DNA from: Holtermannia corniformis
Lineage: Eukaryota; Basidiomycota; Tremellomycetes; Holtermanniales
Reading direction: 5' to 3'
DNA length: 64,000 nucleotides
NCBI GenBank assembly: GCA_001599935.1
Contig: BCIJ01000004.1
Location: 12,511 to 76,510 of the forward strand
Every line of letters begins with the position of its first letter. Positions within the stretch are counted from its first letter, which is position 1. This document shows, in pieces, positions 23,759 to 35,788 of this stretch. A model generated the notes under the pieces. It was not told the origin of the DNA. It was given only the letters and a program-made list of their open reading frames with translations, and ran no database searches. The position numbers and the translations under genes are program-made.

Positions 23759-24235
23759 TTATTCCAAAGCATCATCAAGATCCATGTTGTCTCGATTGTA
23801 GGCTAAATGCGAGCTCGAGCTTGGGGTACCGAGCCTGCGATGCACAAGTTCTCGTCGATTTCGGTCTTGATCGGCCGTCCACTTGATCGATGTCAGCGCA
23901 AGTTGAAGGACATGAGACCTGCGAGGCAGAGAGATAAAGTGATCCACGGCCCCACTCGTCAGACTGATGAATGTCACCAGGCGCCTCAAAGCGCACATGT
24001 CGCGATTTCTCCGTTCCTTGTCGACAAACTCATGCAAGGCTTTAGCCACTTGGCGGAGGCCGAAAAGCCAAACAGGGCCGCGACTGCTCATCGCGCTCAG
24101 CCAAACACAGTCACCGACGATGTGATGAACGGTCATGGGACACGCTACGAATGGACTGATTCGAGTCCGCAAGGTCTTTAGGTGAATTAACAGCGGCCAA
24201 CATGAATACAAGTAATCAGGGTCATGCAGCTTCAT
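23759..24235 (-). pseudogene. Decayed family-A terminal-exon fragment
   Basis: An open frame on the minus strand aligns loosely to the terminal exon of A2. YLYSCWPLLIHLKTLRTRIS sits where A2 has IYMFMACIARLEAKDTPLDG. LHEFVDKERRNRDMCALRRL followed by VTFIS matches A2's LFIEYVARERGTLKIPQHLT followed by IS. The upstream exons with the VEIDRE and Cys-x3-Cys-Pro blocks are not found nearby. I read it as a remnant copy left by duplication of the A/B unit. It could instead be a short diverged gene. Similarity is weak and by eye. Confidence 0.35.
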
Positions 24236-24588
24236 GCCAAGAAATACATCCGACAGGGTGATAAAGAGGTGCTAAACGCCTTCAAAGATCATCCAGCAGG
24301 GTCGGATCGAGCGACCATGTCAGTGGTCTGCAGCGGACTGGGGGTCACCACGTGTTGGTGACTTGCGTCCGTGTTTCGGGTTTGCATGCTGATCGCACGG
24401 TTGCGGACCACGACGATGCATCAAGGACATTCCCCATATATCTACACACACATGCATAGCGATGCTTGAAAGGCACAAACGAAAGCAAAGATATCAGACA
24501 CAAGACTCCTTGATCACTCGACAATCGGCTCGAGAGGAACAAATGGCGAAGGGTTGATCCAACAGCGCGATGTCAAGACGGAGGATGT
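24236..24588. other. Intergenic, nothing recognised
   Basis: Between the decayed A fragment and the stop of A2. No motif-bearing frame or RNA gene is visible. Confidence 0.3.
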
Positions 24589-25768
24589 CTAGCGCCGGCG
24601 GACACTGGCGACCACCTCCTCGTACGAGGGCAGCATCGAGCTAGGCTCGTCACTCTTCCTTTTGCGAATCGTCTTCTTCCGCGCGCTCACTGCTCCTTGA
24701 CAGCAGCGGAAGACGGACTCGAGCGGCTGAATGAGATGATGCTTGACCACCCACACCAAGTCGTTATCGATCCAATGAACCGCTCGACAGGGCAGTGGCT
24801 GGGTGCATTGGTCGTATCGTAGCAGAACATGTTTCCAATAGGGCATCCGGCCTTCAAAAGTGCTTATGGTGAGATGCTGGGGTATCTTGAGTGTGCCTCG
24901 TTCACGGGCGACATACTCGATAAACAATTTGACCTCGGCGGAGTATTGGATCCATGGTGGGAGTTGATGATATACCACAATCACGGGGAGCTTGAAGAGT
25001 TTTTGCGAGTAATCACCGGTTGGAATATTACACAGCGGCGAGCCAAGGATGACGTCGACCGTGAGCGTCCGGTGACACTGTTCAAGTGCTTCGAAGTTGG
25101 CGAAGTGGCCGTCTAACGGCGTATCTTTGGCTTCAAGACGAGCAATGCAAGCCATGAACATGTAAATTGGACCTATTTGATGGTCAGACAGCGCTCTCGT
25201 GCGGTGAATCACGGCAAGTGACGTACACAGCTTTTTCTTGATCTTTTTAATTCACTGTGAGTATACAGATTGAGTTGTAGCCTCACATACCTGCTCCACC
25301 CAGTCTCGATCCGGCTTCAGGAGCGACGCATTGAGCCCAAAGGACGGGCATGAGCCTGTGGTGCAGAGCTCCTGTTCGGCTAGTCAGCAGGTGCTAGTCC
25401 TTACAAACAAACACGTACACACGGTCCATCGGATCCGTCACGTTGAAGATGCGTGAGCCACCACTGACGCCTATGTAGTTCTTTCTCGAGACCACTGTCG
25501 GTGCGTGAGCATTCCGTTCGGAATTGGGCTGCGACTTGGCTCACTCCCTGATCATCACCAGCACTTCCCGTTTAATCTCCATCCATCCTTCTTCGTTGAC
25601 GAAGATATATCCCCAGATAATGAATGAGGTTATGAAGAGGGGCGAATCAAGATTGGAGGTGCGCACGTAGCAGCAGGCACTCGTTCTGCGCATAGGTGTC
25701 AGACGACGATGGGTTAGTTTGTCGATGAAGGGCGCCGCAAGTTGCTTTAACCCTTCGTAGCGTTGCAT
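24589..25768 (-). CDS. Family-A paralogue A2 (unrecognised family)
   Basis: This is the second member of family A. ATG 25766-25768 is chosen because it aligns with the A3 start (MQRYEGLKQLAAPFIDKL against MTLLESLQACAEPFQQQL). Blocks in order are CCYVRTSNLDSPLFITSFII, WMEIKREVLVMIRE, an exon SRKNYIGVSGGSRIFNVTD, an exon LCTTGSCPSFGLNASLLKPD with DRDWVEQ, and a terminal exon MFMACIARLEAKDTPLDGHF. The basic C-terminus includes KKTIRKRKSDEP, a possible nuclear-localisation patch. Introns of about 50-60 nt fit. It is head-to-head with B2, with ATGs about 200 bp apart. No known domain is recognised. The conserved CxxxCP may be a metal-binding or disulfide motif, but that is a guess. Confidence 0.6.
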
Positions 25769-25969
25769 CTTGAGGAGTATGAGATAGGAATCGAGGGACT
25801 GAGTACGGTGTACAAGCAATACGGCTCGATTTTTGAAGGTTTGAAGGTCAGACGGGATGAGAAGTAGACCGGTGGTCGGGCACGTGAAAGCATGTCATCT
25901 GAGTGCGCATAGACCGGGTCGGTGTCAACCTCGTCTATCTCGTTTAGGAGCTCTCCTGCAGTTTGCAAG

Positions 25970-27101
25970 ATGTTCACTTCCATGAGTCAGGTCGCCCGCC
26001 GGCTCCGCGGCCTCCTCAGCCATAGTACGCATACGGTTTCTCGCCGCACCACCTTCGACGTGGAATTGGGTCGTCAGCCCGCTTCGGACGCTGCGGACGC
26101 TGCCAACGGTTTGGAGACAGCTCAAGGTCAGCGCATAGTCTGGATTGCTACAGATGATGACATGTTAGCTGATACTATACTCTTCAAGGCATGGCGTGCA
26201 ACCCCGGCTCGCCCATCAGCTCCGCAGATCCACTTGATGCCGACGCGTCTAGGATCCTGCATCCAAGCAACACGACTGTTCCGACGATCCCAAACCTACC
26301 ATCTCTTCCGCAAGCACCGATTCAGAGCGCAGAGATGCACGTCTACATGGAGATCGTCCACGGGATCGCGGCGAGCACTATCGCCCTCGCCACCCGGCAA
26401 GAAACCGAGCTGGCGCATGTACGAAGACAGCTTGAGCGAGCCGGGATCCAGTCGCTTACCAGCACGGAAGCACACTCGACTGAGAACAGAACGCGGGCAA
26501 CAAGCTGTACGTGAAGCTTTTCGCTGTGATATGCCTTGCATTGATCCACATCAGATGCGCCAAGTCTGCCAGTGCTGGTACTGAATGGTGCCGTAGCCTT
26601 GGCTATCGTTGTTCTGCTGGCTGTACGACGCCGCTTAACAACGATGAGCCAGATCGACATGGCGGCGAGCGTATCATTCGCAATGTACATCCTGGCGGCG
26701 TCTGTGGGTGTTATTGGGTTCGGCGAGGTTGCCTGGCAACAACGATGTCACCTTCACACCAGTGAGACGCTCAAGATGGCAAGCGCTGCGTTTCTCACCT
26801 CGGCATCTGCTGCTTTTACTGGCGTCCTGTTATTGGCAGTGATCACCGACGGGACTGGCTTTGACCAGGTGGTCACCTCATACCTCCTGCCCACCTATGG
26901 TACGCCGCTGGCATATAGGTTTTGTCTAAGCTCATGCGTTACTCAGCTGAGAGGAACTCGACAGAGCTCAACTCTTCCGCCAACGCTTCTGTCAACGCTT
27001 CTTCAACCGCCGAACGCTTGGTAAGCGCCATATGTCAAGTCTGCCTTAGCTCGTCAACTTGACAGTCAGTTGTCTATGTCGGCCCAGCTACCAGCGGCTA
27101 A
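25970..27101 (+). CDS. Family-B paralogue B2, three-span membrane protein (unrecognised family)
   Basis: ATG 25970 opens an Arg/Ser-rich amphipathic N-terminus (MFTSMSQVARRLRGLLSHS). After an intron come a Pro/Ser linker and the helix VYMEIVHGIAASTIALATRQ continuing ETELAHVRRQLERAG. Three membrane segments follow: LNGAVALAIVVLLAV, SFAMYILAASVGVIGFGEVA and AAFTGVLLLAVI. The family motif TDGTGFDQVVTSYLL is next, then a Ser/Asn-rich tail (ELNSSANASVNASSTAERL). The end is probably TAA 27099-27101 after a last intron; without that intron the stop would be TGA 27060-27062. LAVRRRL after the first membrane segment is shared exactly with B3. The cell membrane in which it acts is unknown. Confidence 0.6.
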
Positions 27102-27579
27102 ATCACGAGACGTAATCCACAGGCCTCTACCTTCCCTGCGTTCCCTTCCGCTGTAGCATACAATTCGAAGTTTGAGCATCAGTCCCGCACACGCCCCTTC
27201 GCACACTGTACAAAGCATTTTCACTGTGGCACTATCACTTCAATCAGCCAAAAGTACGGCTGTCGTCGGTATGAATTACAATGTGTACAACTTACCACGT
27301 TGACGAGACAACGTTCTGTGTCTCAGCCAACTTTCGCTCCAGCGCGCCCAAGTCCTTCCTGTACAGGTCAATAGCAATAGTGTACTCTACGTGGAGAAAG
27401 TATCACCTAGACTTTGACGATGCACTCTGGTCGATGCAGTTACCGTACGTAGCCTGCTTCCTGACTGCATTGCTACATTGTAAGCGTACGTTGCTGATGA
27501 CGAATGACCGAGCTCTCGCTGCCAACTGGGAGGACCGAGGGGCTGCTAGCATCGCTTGCTTCTGAGTCACTTCGTGATA
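27102..27579. other. Intergenic, nothing recognised
   Basis: Between B2 and a decayed A fragment. A 94-codon plus-strand frame at 27281-27565 shows no relation to families A or B or to any domain I know. Confidence 0.3.
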
Positions 27580-27870
27580 TCAAACAGATTGAACCAGGAC
27601 TGACGCGCCGTTCATAGTGACAACAAAACATACGACATTTTCGCTCCATTCCTCAGCCTCTGCGCTCTGTGAGTCAACCGAGATGTCTATGTGCTGGGTC
27701 CTGGTGAGGCTGACAAGCCGCTCGTATAGATCAGCAAATTCCTCTTCGTGAGATACACCACGCACTTCGAAGCCCCTCAGGTGGCTGACTAGCATTGCGG
27801 TCTTGTACGTTGCCACAGCTAAAGGCTCGTGTTTCTTGCTAACTCTCGAAATCACACCAGCCGTTCGCAC
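27580..27870 (-). pseudogene. Second decayed family-A fragment
   Basis: This minus-strand frame loosely matches the middle of the A1 terminal exon. EEFADLYERLVSLTRTQHID sits opposite A1's AETFSRLFSHIRTIGVHEVD, and EWSENVVCFVV sits near A1's DYERALECVRI. The GTPLDG and Cys-x3-Cys-Pro blocks are missing. It is probably a remnant of a further A copy between B2 and A3. The evidence is weak similarity and position in the array. Confidence 0.3.
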
Positions 27871-28501
27871 CCTTCGATTCTGCCTACCTGTCGCACTGAG
27901 TTTGAGATGAATGACTGTGACTGTGACAAGACTCGTCGAGATGCGCCTGCGACACCGGCAAATGAACCGTTTAAGCTCCTACACACGTATGCGCTTGCAC
28001 TTGGCCCATGACGGTGTTGCGCGAGCGCATTGCATGGAAATCTGAGCGCTTTATGTGCTTCGGCTGGTTGACAGTGATCGGGTCATACCAATGGCAGCCA
28101 TACGTCTCGTTGACAGTCACTGAGCCCCACTATACTGTAAAGTGAGCTTGCTTGTTTTACGGACTGAACTGGACTGTGACTCGGAACAAGGAAGAGAGCC
28201 GACGCAGGAACAAGCGCTTGCAGACGTGGAAACCGGCAGAAAGATATATATATACTAGCTACTGTACGTTGTCTGAGGATATCAAGGCAGAGGTTCGGCT
28301 GATGACAATAGGATGGTAGATGTGGGACGAGATCGGTTTGAATGGATCGCGCCGAGTTAAGCGCGATAGTGAGACTATAGGCTATCAGCTCCCGTGGGGT
28401 TACCTGCTGCCAGCTGAAACACCGGGCAAAGAATTGAGTGCAGGTGAGTCTGACACAGGCTCGGACAAGCGCACGAAGGATGTAACTCACCCTTTTGAAG
28501 A
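27871..28501. other. Intergenic, nothing recognised
   Basis: About 630 bp between a decayed A fragment and the stop of A3. Frames here have no family-A, family-B or other recognisable motif. A short TATATATATA run lies near 28244. Confidence 0.3.
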
Positions 28502-29675
28502 CTAGGTTGTCTTGTGCTGAACATCGCCTGCCTCGATCTTTGATTGGCAACGACCTCTGCTCGTGCGTGTTAGTGCCTTCTTGAATCTTGAGCACAAGCG
28601 CCACTCGGGTATCAACAGGGACCCTAGCGGCGTTCGCTTCTTCACAGACCCCACTGCGTCAGGTGGCGGAGTCTCCGAGGGAGGTACTGCACGCATAGCC
28701 GCAGCATACCGTCGCAACATCTCTTGCCACTTTGGCGAGCTTGGATCCCAGGTACACCTGAGATAACGGTCCTCAATCAGACCACTGCCGCTTGTCGGCA
28801 AAGCATACGCTTCTGTGATATTTTCTGATGTCGCATGGGCGATGTAAGGCGGCAGTCTGCAGCTGTCGCTCAGAATAGGAATGACGAAGACGTCACCTGA
28901 GTAGTATGAGATGGGAAGCGGTGGCGGCGAGTCCATGATGAGGTGGTGGCTGTCGAAAGTAGGATGGAAGCGTGGTCGTATGTCGGCCTCCCAGAAGGGA
29001 CCTTCAAGAGGCGTTCCAGCCGCTTCAAGACGGACCATACAGGCCATGAGGAATAAACCATCTCTGAGCGCGGTCAGCTGTGCTGACGTTCAGAAGTCTC
29101 AAAGCCACGCACGAAGAGATATCTCAACCTGCGCGGACAATATCAGCAGGAGCATTCCGTCGCGTCCGAGCGAGTGACTTACACATTCAACCCACTCACG
29201 ATCCAGATGCAAGAAGCATGCTTCAAGGCCGAAGGCAGGACACCTTCCATTACAAGTGTGCTGTGGGACGCATCAGCACTGACACGAGCATCGTATCTGC
29301 AGTACTTACGCATGGTTCGGACTCGATTGATTTTTGAAGATGGTATAGCCACCATCGACGCCTAGACAGTTCCTGCTCCCACGCCCTAGAGTGAAATTTA
29401 TAAGTCGTTGCCGAGCGTTGCGCTAGCGGAGCGTTTTTTACTCACACTCGTGTAAGGATGAAAAGCTCTCGATCGACTTCCACCCAGCTTTTCTCCATTT
29501 CTGGGCCTGGTAGTAATCCCCAGAAGACAAAAGACTTGATATGGATGGGTTTTGCAAGATCGAAGGTGCGAACGTAGCGACATACGGTCGTTGCCAGTAC
29601 AGGATGCAACAGTCTGTACTGAAGTTGTTGCTGGAACGGCTCAGCGCAAGCCTGGAGACTTTCAAGCAGAGTCAT
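28502..29675 (-). CDS. Family-A paralogue A3 (unrecognised family)
   Basis: This is the third family-A member. ATG 29673-29675 opens MTLLESLQACAEPFQQQL. Blocks in order are CRYVRTFDLAKPIHIKSFVF, WVEVDRELFILTR, an exon SRNCLGVDGGYTIFKNQS, an exon CNGRCPAFGLEACFLHLDRE with EWVEC, and a terminal exon MACMVRLEAAGTPLEGPFWE. The C-terminal third is shorter than in A1. Intron positions match A2 (after VEVDRE...LTR, after the GG block, after DREWVEC), which supports common descent. Its head-to-head partner B3 is now 7.2 kb away behind the Helitron. Confidence 0.6.
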
Positions 29676-29986
29676 TTTTGACACTGCGTGTACTTGTAGT
29701 TAATGTCGCAACGGTTGTACACGAACATTTCACGTTGGCGCTTTGCGCGACCCGAGACCGCGGAGAAAAAGGCACGTGATTCTGCCCACGCCGTCAAGCG
29801 CACTGACCGTTGGGAGCTCAGTAGCTGCCAGCTTCTCCGCGGACAACTCTAGTGGGAGAGATCAAGACCTTCAGCTACCATCAGGATTCATATCCCCGGG
29901 TTCGGCATGCGCCGTTGGGATGAGCGTCGGTCGACTCCGACAGGCGATCCGAACTTGGAGCTAGGCGTCAATGTCGCTGTTATGTA

Positions 29987-30295
29987 TCCCGTTTATGGGC
30001 GGCTTACGGGTTACAGGCATATTTACGGGTTTACGGGCTTTCCCGTAAATTTACGGCTCTGCCCGTAAAGTACCCGTAAAGCGCCCGTAAGAGATCCGTA
30101 AGAGACCTGTGAGAGACCCGCAAGGCATGTAAGGAACCCATAATACACGATGAGGCTTCGAGACACAGTATTTGCAGGTGAGCAGCTTCAGTTTAGCCCG
30201 TAAAAGCTTGGCCACTCTATACGCTCCCGTAAGGATTTACCCCGTAAATTGCCCGCGACTACTTACGTAATAGCGGGCGCAGAACGCTTTTACAT
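29987..30295. repeat. TTACGGG/CCCGTAA-rich 5' end of the Helitron
   Basis: At least a dozen TTACGGG or CCCGTAA words lie in direct and inverted order in about 300 bp (for example TTTACGGGTTTACGGGC and CCCGTAAATTTACGG). They could form hairpins and may be the subterminal sites bound by the element's Rep protein. No coding frame is convincing here. Confidence 0.55.
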
Positions 30296-30467
30296 GGGGG
30301 CTCTGTAATGCACTAGGCCACGTGCGGAGGTCTTTTAAGCGGCTTAAATCAGCTTGCCTATGCGCAGTTTCGGGGGGGAGCCTATGCAACCCCTTTTTTG
30401 TTAGCTGGCTGCCTATGCAGCTTGCAGATCACCGTTTGAAGCTTTGCTGGCTGAACAAAGAAATTGA

Positions 30468-33400
30468 ATGTTGTATACGTACCACTGCAACAAGGCTAGG
30501 CAGTCCCGCTGCCTTGCCCCGCAAGACCTAGCTCTTGAGTTGCAACACTTTTACAGACCTGCTACACGACGCAATGGGCCATCACTATTCAATCAATGCA
30601 GCTTCTGCCGCCAGAAGGATCCTATACCTCCCCCTACGCAGCTCACACCACGCAGTCTTCACCGCCTTCAAGGCAGCTCAACTGTGGTTCAGCTCACACC
30701 AAGCACTGCTCGAAGTCAGCCGCGTCGTCGACTGTCACGCACTCCCTCACCCTCTCCACAACGTCCCAGTCCACCACTTCTGCCTGTGCACACTCCTCCT
30801 CAGCGACCTCAACGCCTGCGACGCCCACCTGTTCGCCCATACGATACCCCGCCAACACCAGAACAGCTGCCGACGCCGCAGCAACTGCCACAACCAAGAT
30901 TGCCACCGCACAGACCACGTGTCCAGCAAGCAAACCTGCACGCTGGCCAGCAGCTATGTAGCACTTGCGGACAGTGGAAATCACTGGAGGGAGACTATGA
31001 TTGCAATCCACGAACTCGGGTGGCATACAGATCTTGCCGTGCATGCTGTGAGGTGCGACGGAACAGAGCCAGAGCAGCCCGGGATGCTCGGGAGCAAGTG
31101 CAACAGCGTGAAGTCTCATCCAGTTCCTCCTCTTCCGACAGCTCAGACTCAGAGGATCTCTCAGCTTGGGACCTCACCAATCTGGATGCCTGTGCTATCT
31201 CCGACGAAGCAATGGATGCCATTGCAGGGTTCCATGCCGAGCTTGACACATTGGACTGGTCAACTTGTACCAACTGCAACGAGCGGTGGTTCGACTTGGA
31301 TGTAAGAGAAGGCATGTGCAAGCCGTGTCGCACAAGCCCACACCGGAAGATCAGGTTTGGACCAGAGAACAATGTTGATCCAGGTACGCTGGGTAGCGTC
31401 TCTCGGTATTGCAACTGACAACTCAGGACCCAATCTGCAGGAGCTGTGCCAAGCAGACGGAAGGCTTGCACCCGAACCTCCAACACAGATAGAGGAGATG
31501 CTTCTGTCTCAAGTGCACGTCCAGCTACAGATCTGGAAAGTCTCCGGTGGGCAGACCAAATACTGTGGACACACGTGTTTATTTGCGCGTGATACCGGGT
31601 CCTTGGCAACAAAGCTGCCATCCATTCCAAGTGAGCTGGATGTCTTGGTGGTCAAGCGCGCCAATGCAACAGGAGAAGACATGCAAAGATTTGCACAGCG
31701 CGCAGAATTTCAAGTCAATCGCGCGCGTCTCCTTCAAAACCTACAAGCACTGCAGACCTATCACCCCGCATACCACATGATCGAGGTAGACTACGCTGCC
31801 CTTGCCACCCTCCCAGAGAATGGCTCCATCTTCCACCTCCTTCCTGTCACTACTCTCACTACCGGTCAAGACACAGACAATACCGGGCCTGATCTGTCCC
31901 AGCACAGTGGCCAGGAGGGAGGGAACTTGGTGTCCGAAGCAGTTGTTCCAAATGTTGGTGCACAGCAAACAGAAATGGCAGCTGCGCGCAATGCTCTTCG
32001 TGCTGTTGCAGGTACCACTGCACGCAATGCACTTGCAGTGTTGTCGGCACCTCCCATCCGAGTCACGCCATACAATGAACACGACCTGAACCAAGAATAT
32101 CTTGTGCGCGCTTTTCCCTTCCTATATCCCTCCGGTCGAGGTGATCTCCACGGTGTCCGCTACTCCAATCCGGAAGAACCAAACAAAAGTTATGCAGTGA
32201 GACCACACGAGTACTACAAGCATCTCATGCGGTACCGAGATGGGCGCTTTGCTGCACATCCGCGCTTCAGGTATGTTTAATCCCCAACAATATACGACGT
32301 GCTGAGTGCATAGATACTATGCGTTCAATAGCTTGCAGCGGTGGCAAGCCAAGAGTATGGCGGGCGTTTATGTTGCGCGCAATACAGAAGACCGCCAGCT
32401 CACAGCTGGCGAGATTGCTGAGCTGCTAGAAGACGATGTGCGGCGATTGGCGCAAAGGGTTCGCAACCATGCAGCCAATCTCACNGGGTCGGCACCATAC
32501 TGGGCAAAGCANGGGAACGACCTGAAAGCAATGAANCGGCAGATTGGACCCCCACACGTGTTCATCACCTTTTCAGCTGCCGACATACAATGGCAGGACC
32601 TGCACCGTCATATGCCGCATGGAGAAGGCCAGGAAGTCCCTCAAGCTGAGGCCCTACGGCAGCGACAAAACAGTCAGAACATAAATGACAATCCGGCGAT
32701 TGCGGCATGGTACTTCCAGCGCCGATGGCAGCTCTTCTTCAAGCAAGTTGTCAATAAGGTGCTGTCAGTGGCAGATCACTGGTACCGTTACGAGTGGCAG
32801 CATCGCGGCTCAAGTCATGTGCACTGTCTCTTATGGTTAGAGAACGCACCATCCGTGGCAGAAATCAATGTTGCCCAGCAGCGCACACAACAAGCCTTTC
32901 GAGCATTCTGGAAACCACTCGTCACTGCGCTCAATCCAAATGCTGCCGAACCACCATCAGCAATCCATCCTTCCGCAATCCCGCACGCCGATCAGGGCTA
33001 CACCCTACATGATTTGGCACAATTGCTCAATCGGGTTCAGCGTCATACCCGATGCTCACCGTACTGTTTGCGCAAACCCAAAGGCGCAGCTGCTGATGCA
33101 CCCCTCTCCTGCCGCTTCAAGTTCCCAAAAGACATTCTCGAGGACATGACACTCACTGTCAATGACAAAGGCAATGTGCAGATGGACCCACCCCGCAACG
33201 ATCCGCTGCTCAATGCATATTGTCCCATCTTTGCCCTGGGATGGCGCGCCAACACGGACATGACTGTTGTCACCAGCAAGTACGCTATTGAGGAGTACCT
33301 GGCCAAGTACGTCTCCAAGGCTGAACGCCCTTCGGAGAATTTTGCAGAGGTCATGCGCGGGGTTAGTCACAATATCGACGAGGATACATCAGCACGGGTT

Positions 33401-35729
33401 GTCTTTCAAAAGATGTTCAGCAAGGTATCCAGCGAGCGGGACTACAGTGCGCAAGAAGTGTGCCATGCGCTACTTGACTGTCACATGCGGTCTTCATCAC
33501 GATCTTTCATCTCGCTTTGCCTTTTGGAGAAACGATCGAGACGCTTGCGAGCACAGCAAGGAAATGACAACAATCAGGATGCGTATGATGAGAGAGTGGA
33601 AGCAGACGACTGGCGCGACCAGTACCTCAAGCGTCCTGAGGTGCTTGAGGGTGTCAGCCTGTACGAGTGGTTCAAGCTGTACCGCAAGAACCGCCATGGC
33701 GAGGCACAGATTGGCCGAGAGAAGATTGTCAATATTTGGCCGCCTTATCATCCAGCAGCAGAGGATACACAGGAATATCAAGACTGGTGTCGTGCAAAAG
33801 TCATGCTGCACCATCCGCACCGCACTGCAGAAGAATTGCGTCAAGAAGCTGAGGGGTGGTCAGACACCTATGCGCGGTGCTTGGCTGATCACCCTGAAGG
33901 ACACAAGGATACGTTACCTACAAGGAGACGCCGCAGCAGAGGGCAGGCTGTTTCGGATTCCGAATTCTCTGATCCCGAAGCAGAGGAGGAGGACCGCGTT
34001 CAAGAGCCATTCCATCACATGGCAGCAGAAGGCGGCATGCGCATGCGAGAGGACGCACACAGTCTTCTTGGCAAACGTGACATTGACCGCAATATGGATT
34101 GGAAACAAGCGGCCCAAGAGTGGGGCCCTGAAGGACTTCAGGAGCGCATCGACTTCTTGCGGATCAAGCGGCAGGAGGTATGTTCGAACAGCAGCAGTAG
34201 CACTTATTGACAAGTCACAGTATACCGAGGTTGCGCAAAGACCAGAGGTTGATTTGACTCTGCTGAATGATACTCAGCGCAGTGTCTTGAACCGAGTGGT
34301 ACATCACGCGGGGCATATCCTCTGTAACCAAGCAGTACCACCGCTTCTGATCAATGTTGATGGCACCGCTGGCACCGGCAAATCGTTTTTGATTGATGCC
34401 ATATCTCAAGAGCTTGAACGTCTGGCATCGGAAGAGCAGCCAGCTGCTGGAAGTTCAATTGTGCGGCGATTGGCACCAACTGGGGTAGCAGCATTCAACA
34501 TTGGCGCACAAACCTACCATGCAGCACTTGGGATTGGGATCGACATCAACAAGCCACTGTCACAGGCGCGCTTGGCAAGACTGCAAGAAGAATGGCAACA
34601 CACGCGCTACCTCATCATTGACGAAAAGAGTATGATCGGCCAAAAGTCGCTGGGTCAGATCAGTGCTCGACTCCAGCTCCTGTTCCCTGTCAGGAGTGCA
34701 GAGCACTTCGGTGGGCTGAGCGTTTTGCTCTTNGGTGATTTCGGACAACTGCCGCCAGTTGGGGACACTGCNCTGTACCAGCCAAGGCCGCGTGCTGGCA
34801 CATCTGAAGCNGCNCGCCTTGCAGCACTTGGNCANGCNGCATATCTCGCTTTCAAAGAGAGTGTCGAACTTNGTCAAGTCATGCGGCAAGCTGGTGTTGA
34901 TCCAGAAACAGTCGCCTTCAAAGCAACCCTGTCACGGCTTCGAGCTGGTAATCCCTCTACTGCCGACTATGCCCTGCTCCGCTCACGATTTGTGGACAAT
35001 CTATCTGCCGATGCTCGCAATCTCCTAACAGATTGCCCAATGCTCTGCAGTAAAGCAGAAGCCGTCGAGGAGCGCAACTACAATGGACTGATTCGGGCGG
35101 GCAATCCAGTCCTTATTGCTCCAGCCCGCAACATTGGTTCTGGCGCAAAGTCTGGTACGGAAGAGCAGGCCGAGCACCTACCAAACAGGTTGCTGCTTAT
35201 GCCAGGCGCCAAGGTAATGCTCACACGTAACCTGTGGACGTCACAAGGCCTTACCAATGGGACAACTGGCTGGATTAGCGCAATAGGATTCACAGAGGAT
35301 GCCCGTCCAGGTCTTGACCCACCGAGTGTGGTGATGGTTGCAATTCCAGGCTACCAAGGTCCGACGAACTGGCGCACCGAAGACGGTATACTGCTTGTGC
35401 CCATTACACCAGTTGCAGCAACTTGGCAACATCGCGGCCACCAATGCCAGCGCTTTCAATTCCCACTGCGCATTGCTTATGCTGTCACTGTGCACAAGTC
35501 ACAGGGCATGACATTGGACAAGGTACGCATCAACATCGGCACCAACGAGTTCTGCAGAGGTCTTCTGTTTGTGGCAACGTCTCGTGTGCGGTCACTACAG
35601 GGGCTCGTCTTTGACCCCGGTTTTGCGGAGGCGCGCCTCATGCAGCTCCAAGGACCCAGCCCTACAATTGCAGATGATGAGCGGCGGCGTCTGTTGGGAC
35701 TGGGTGTCTGCTGGTGTGAATTGCTCTAA
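30468..35729 (+). CDS. Helitron Rep-helicase (HUH endonuclease + PIF1-like helicase)
   Basis: This enzyme nicks, unwinds and transfers one strand of the element. The Pro/Gln-rich N-terminus carries two Cys-rich zinc-binding-like motifs (LCSTCGQWKS...CRACC and CTNCNERWFD...CKPC). The Helitron-like N domain follows (NQEYLVRAFPFLYPSGRGDL). The HUH endonuclease motif is WQHRGSSHVHCLLWL, and the two-tyrosine motif is EEYLAKYVSKAE. The helicase has Walker A GTAGTGKS, Walker B LIIDEKSMIG, GDFGQLPPVGD, and the late motif AYAVTVHKSQGMTLDKV with FVATSRVRSLQGLVF. Four exons with three introns (near 31385, 32274 and 34176) join into one long frame. All catalytic motifs are present and there is no frameshift, so it may be active. 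N bases at about ten sites hide a few residues. Confidence 0.88.
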
Positions 35730-35788
35730 CGTAGGTGAACTACTCAGCACGTGACACTGCTGTAGGCGCGACATAGACGCAATGCATC

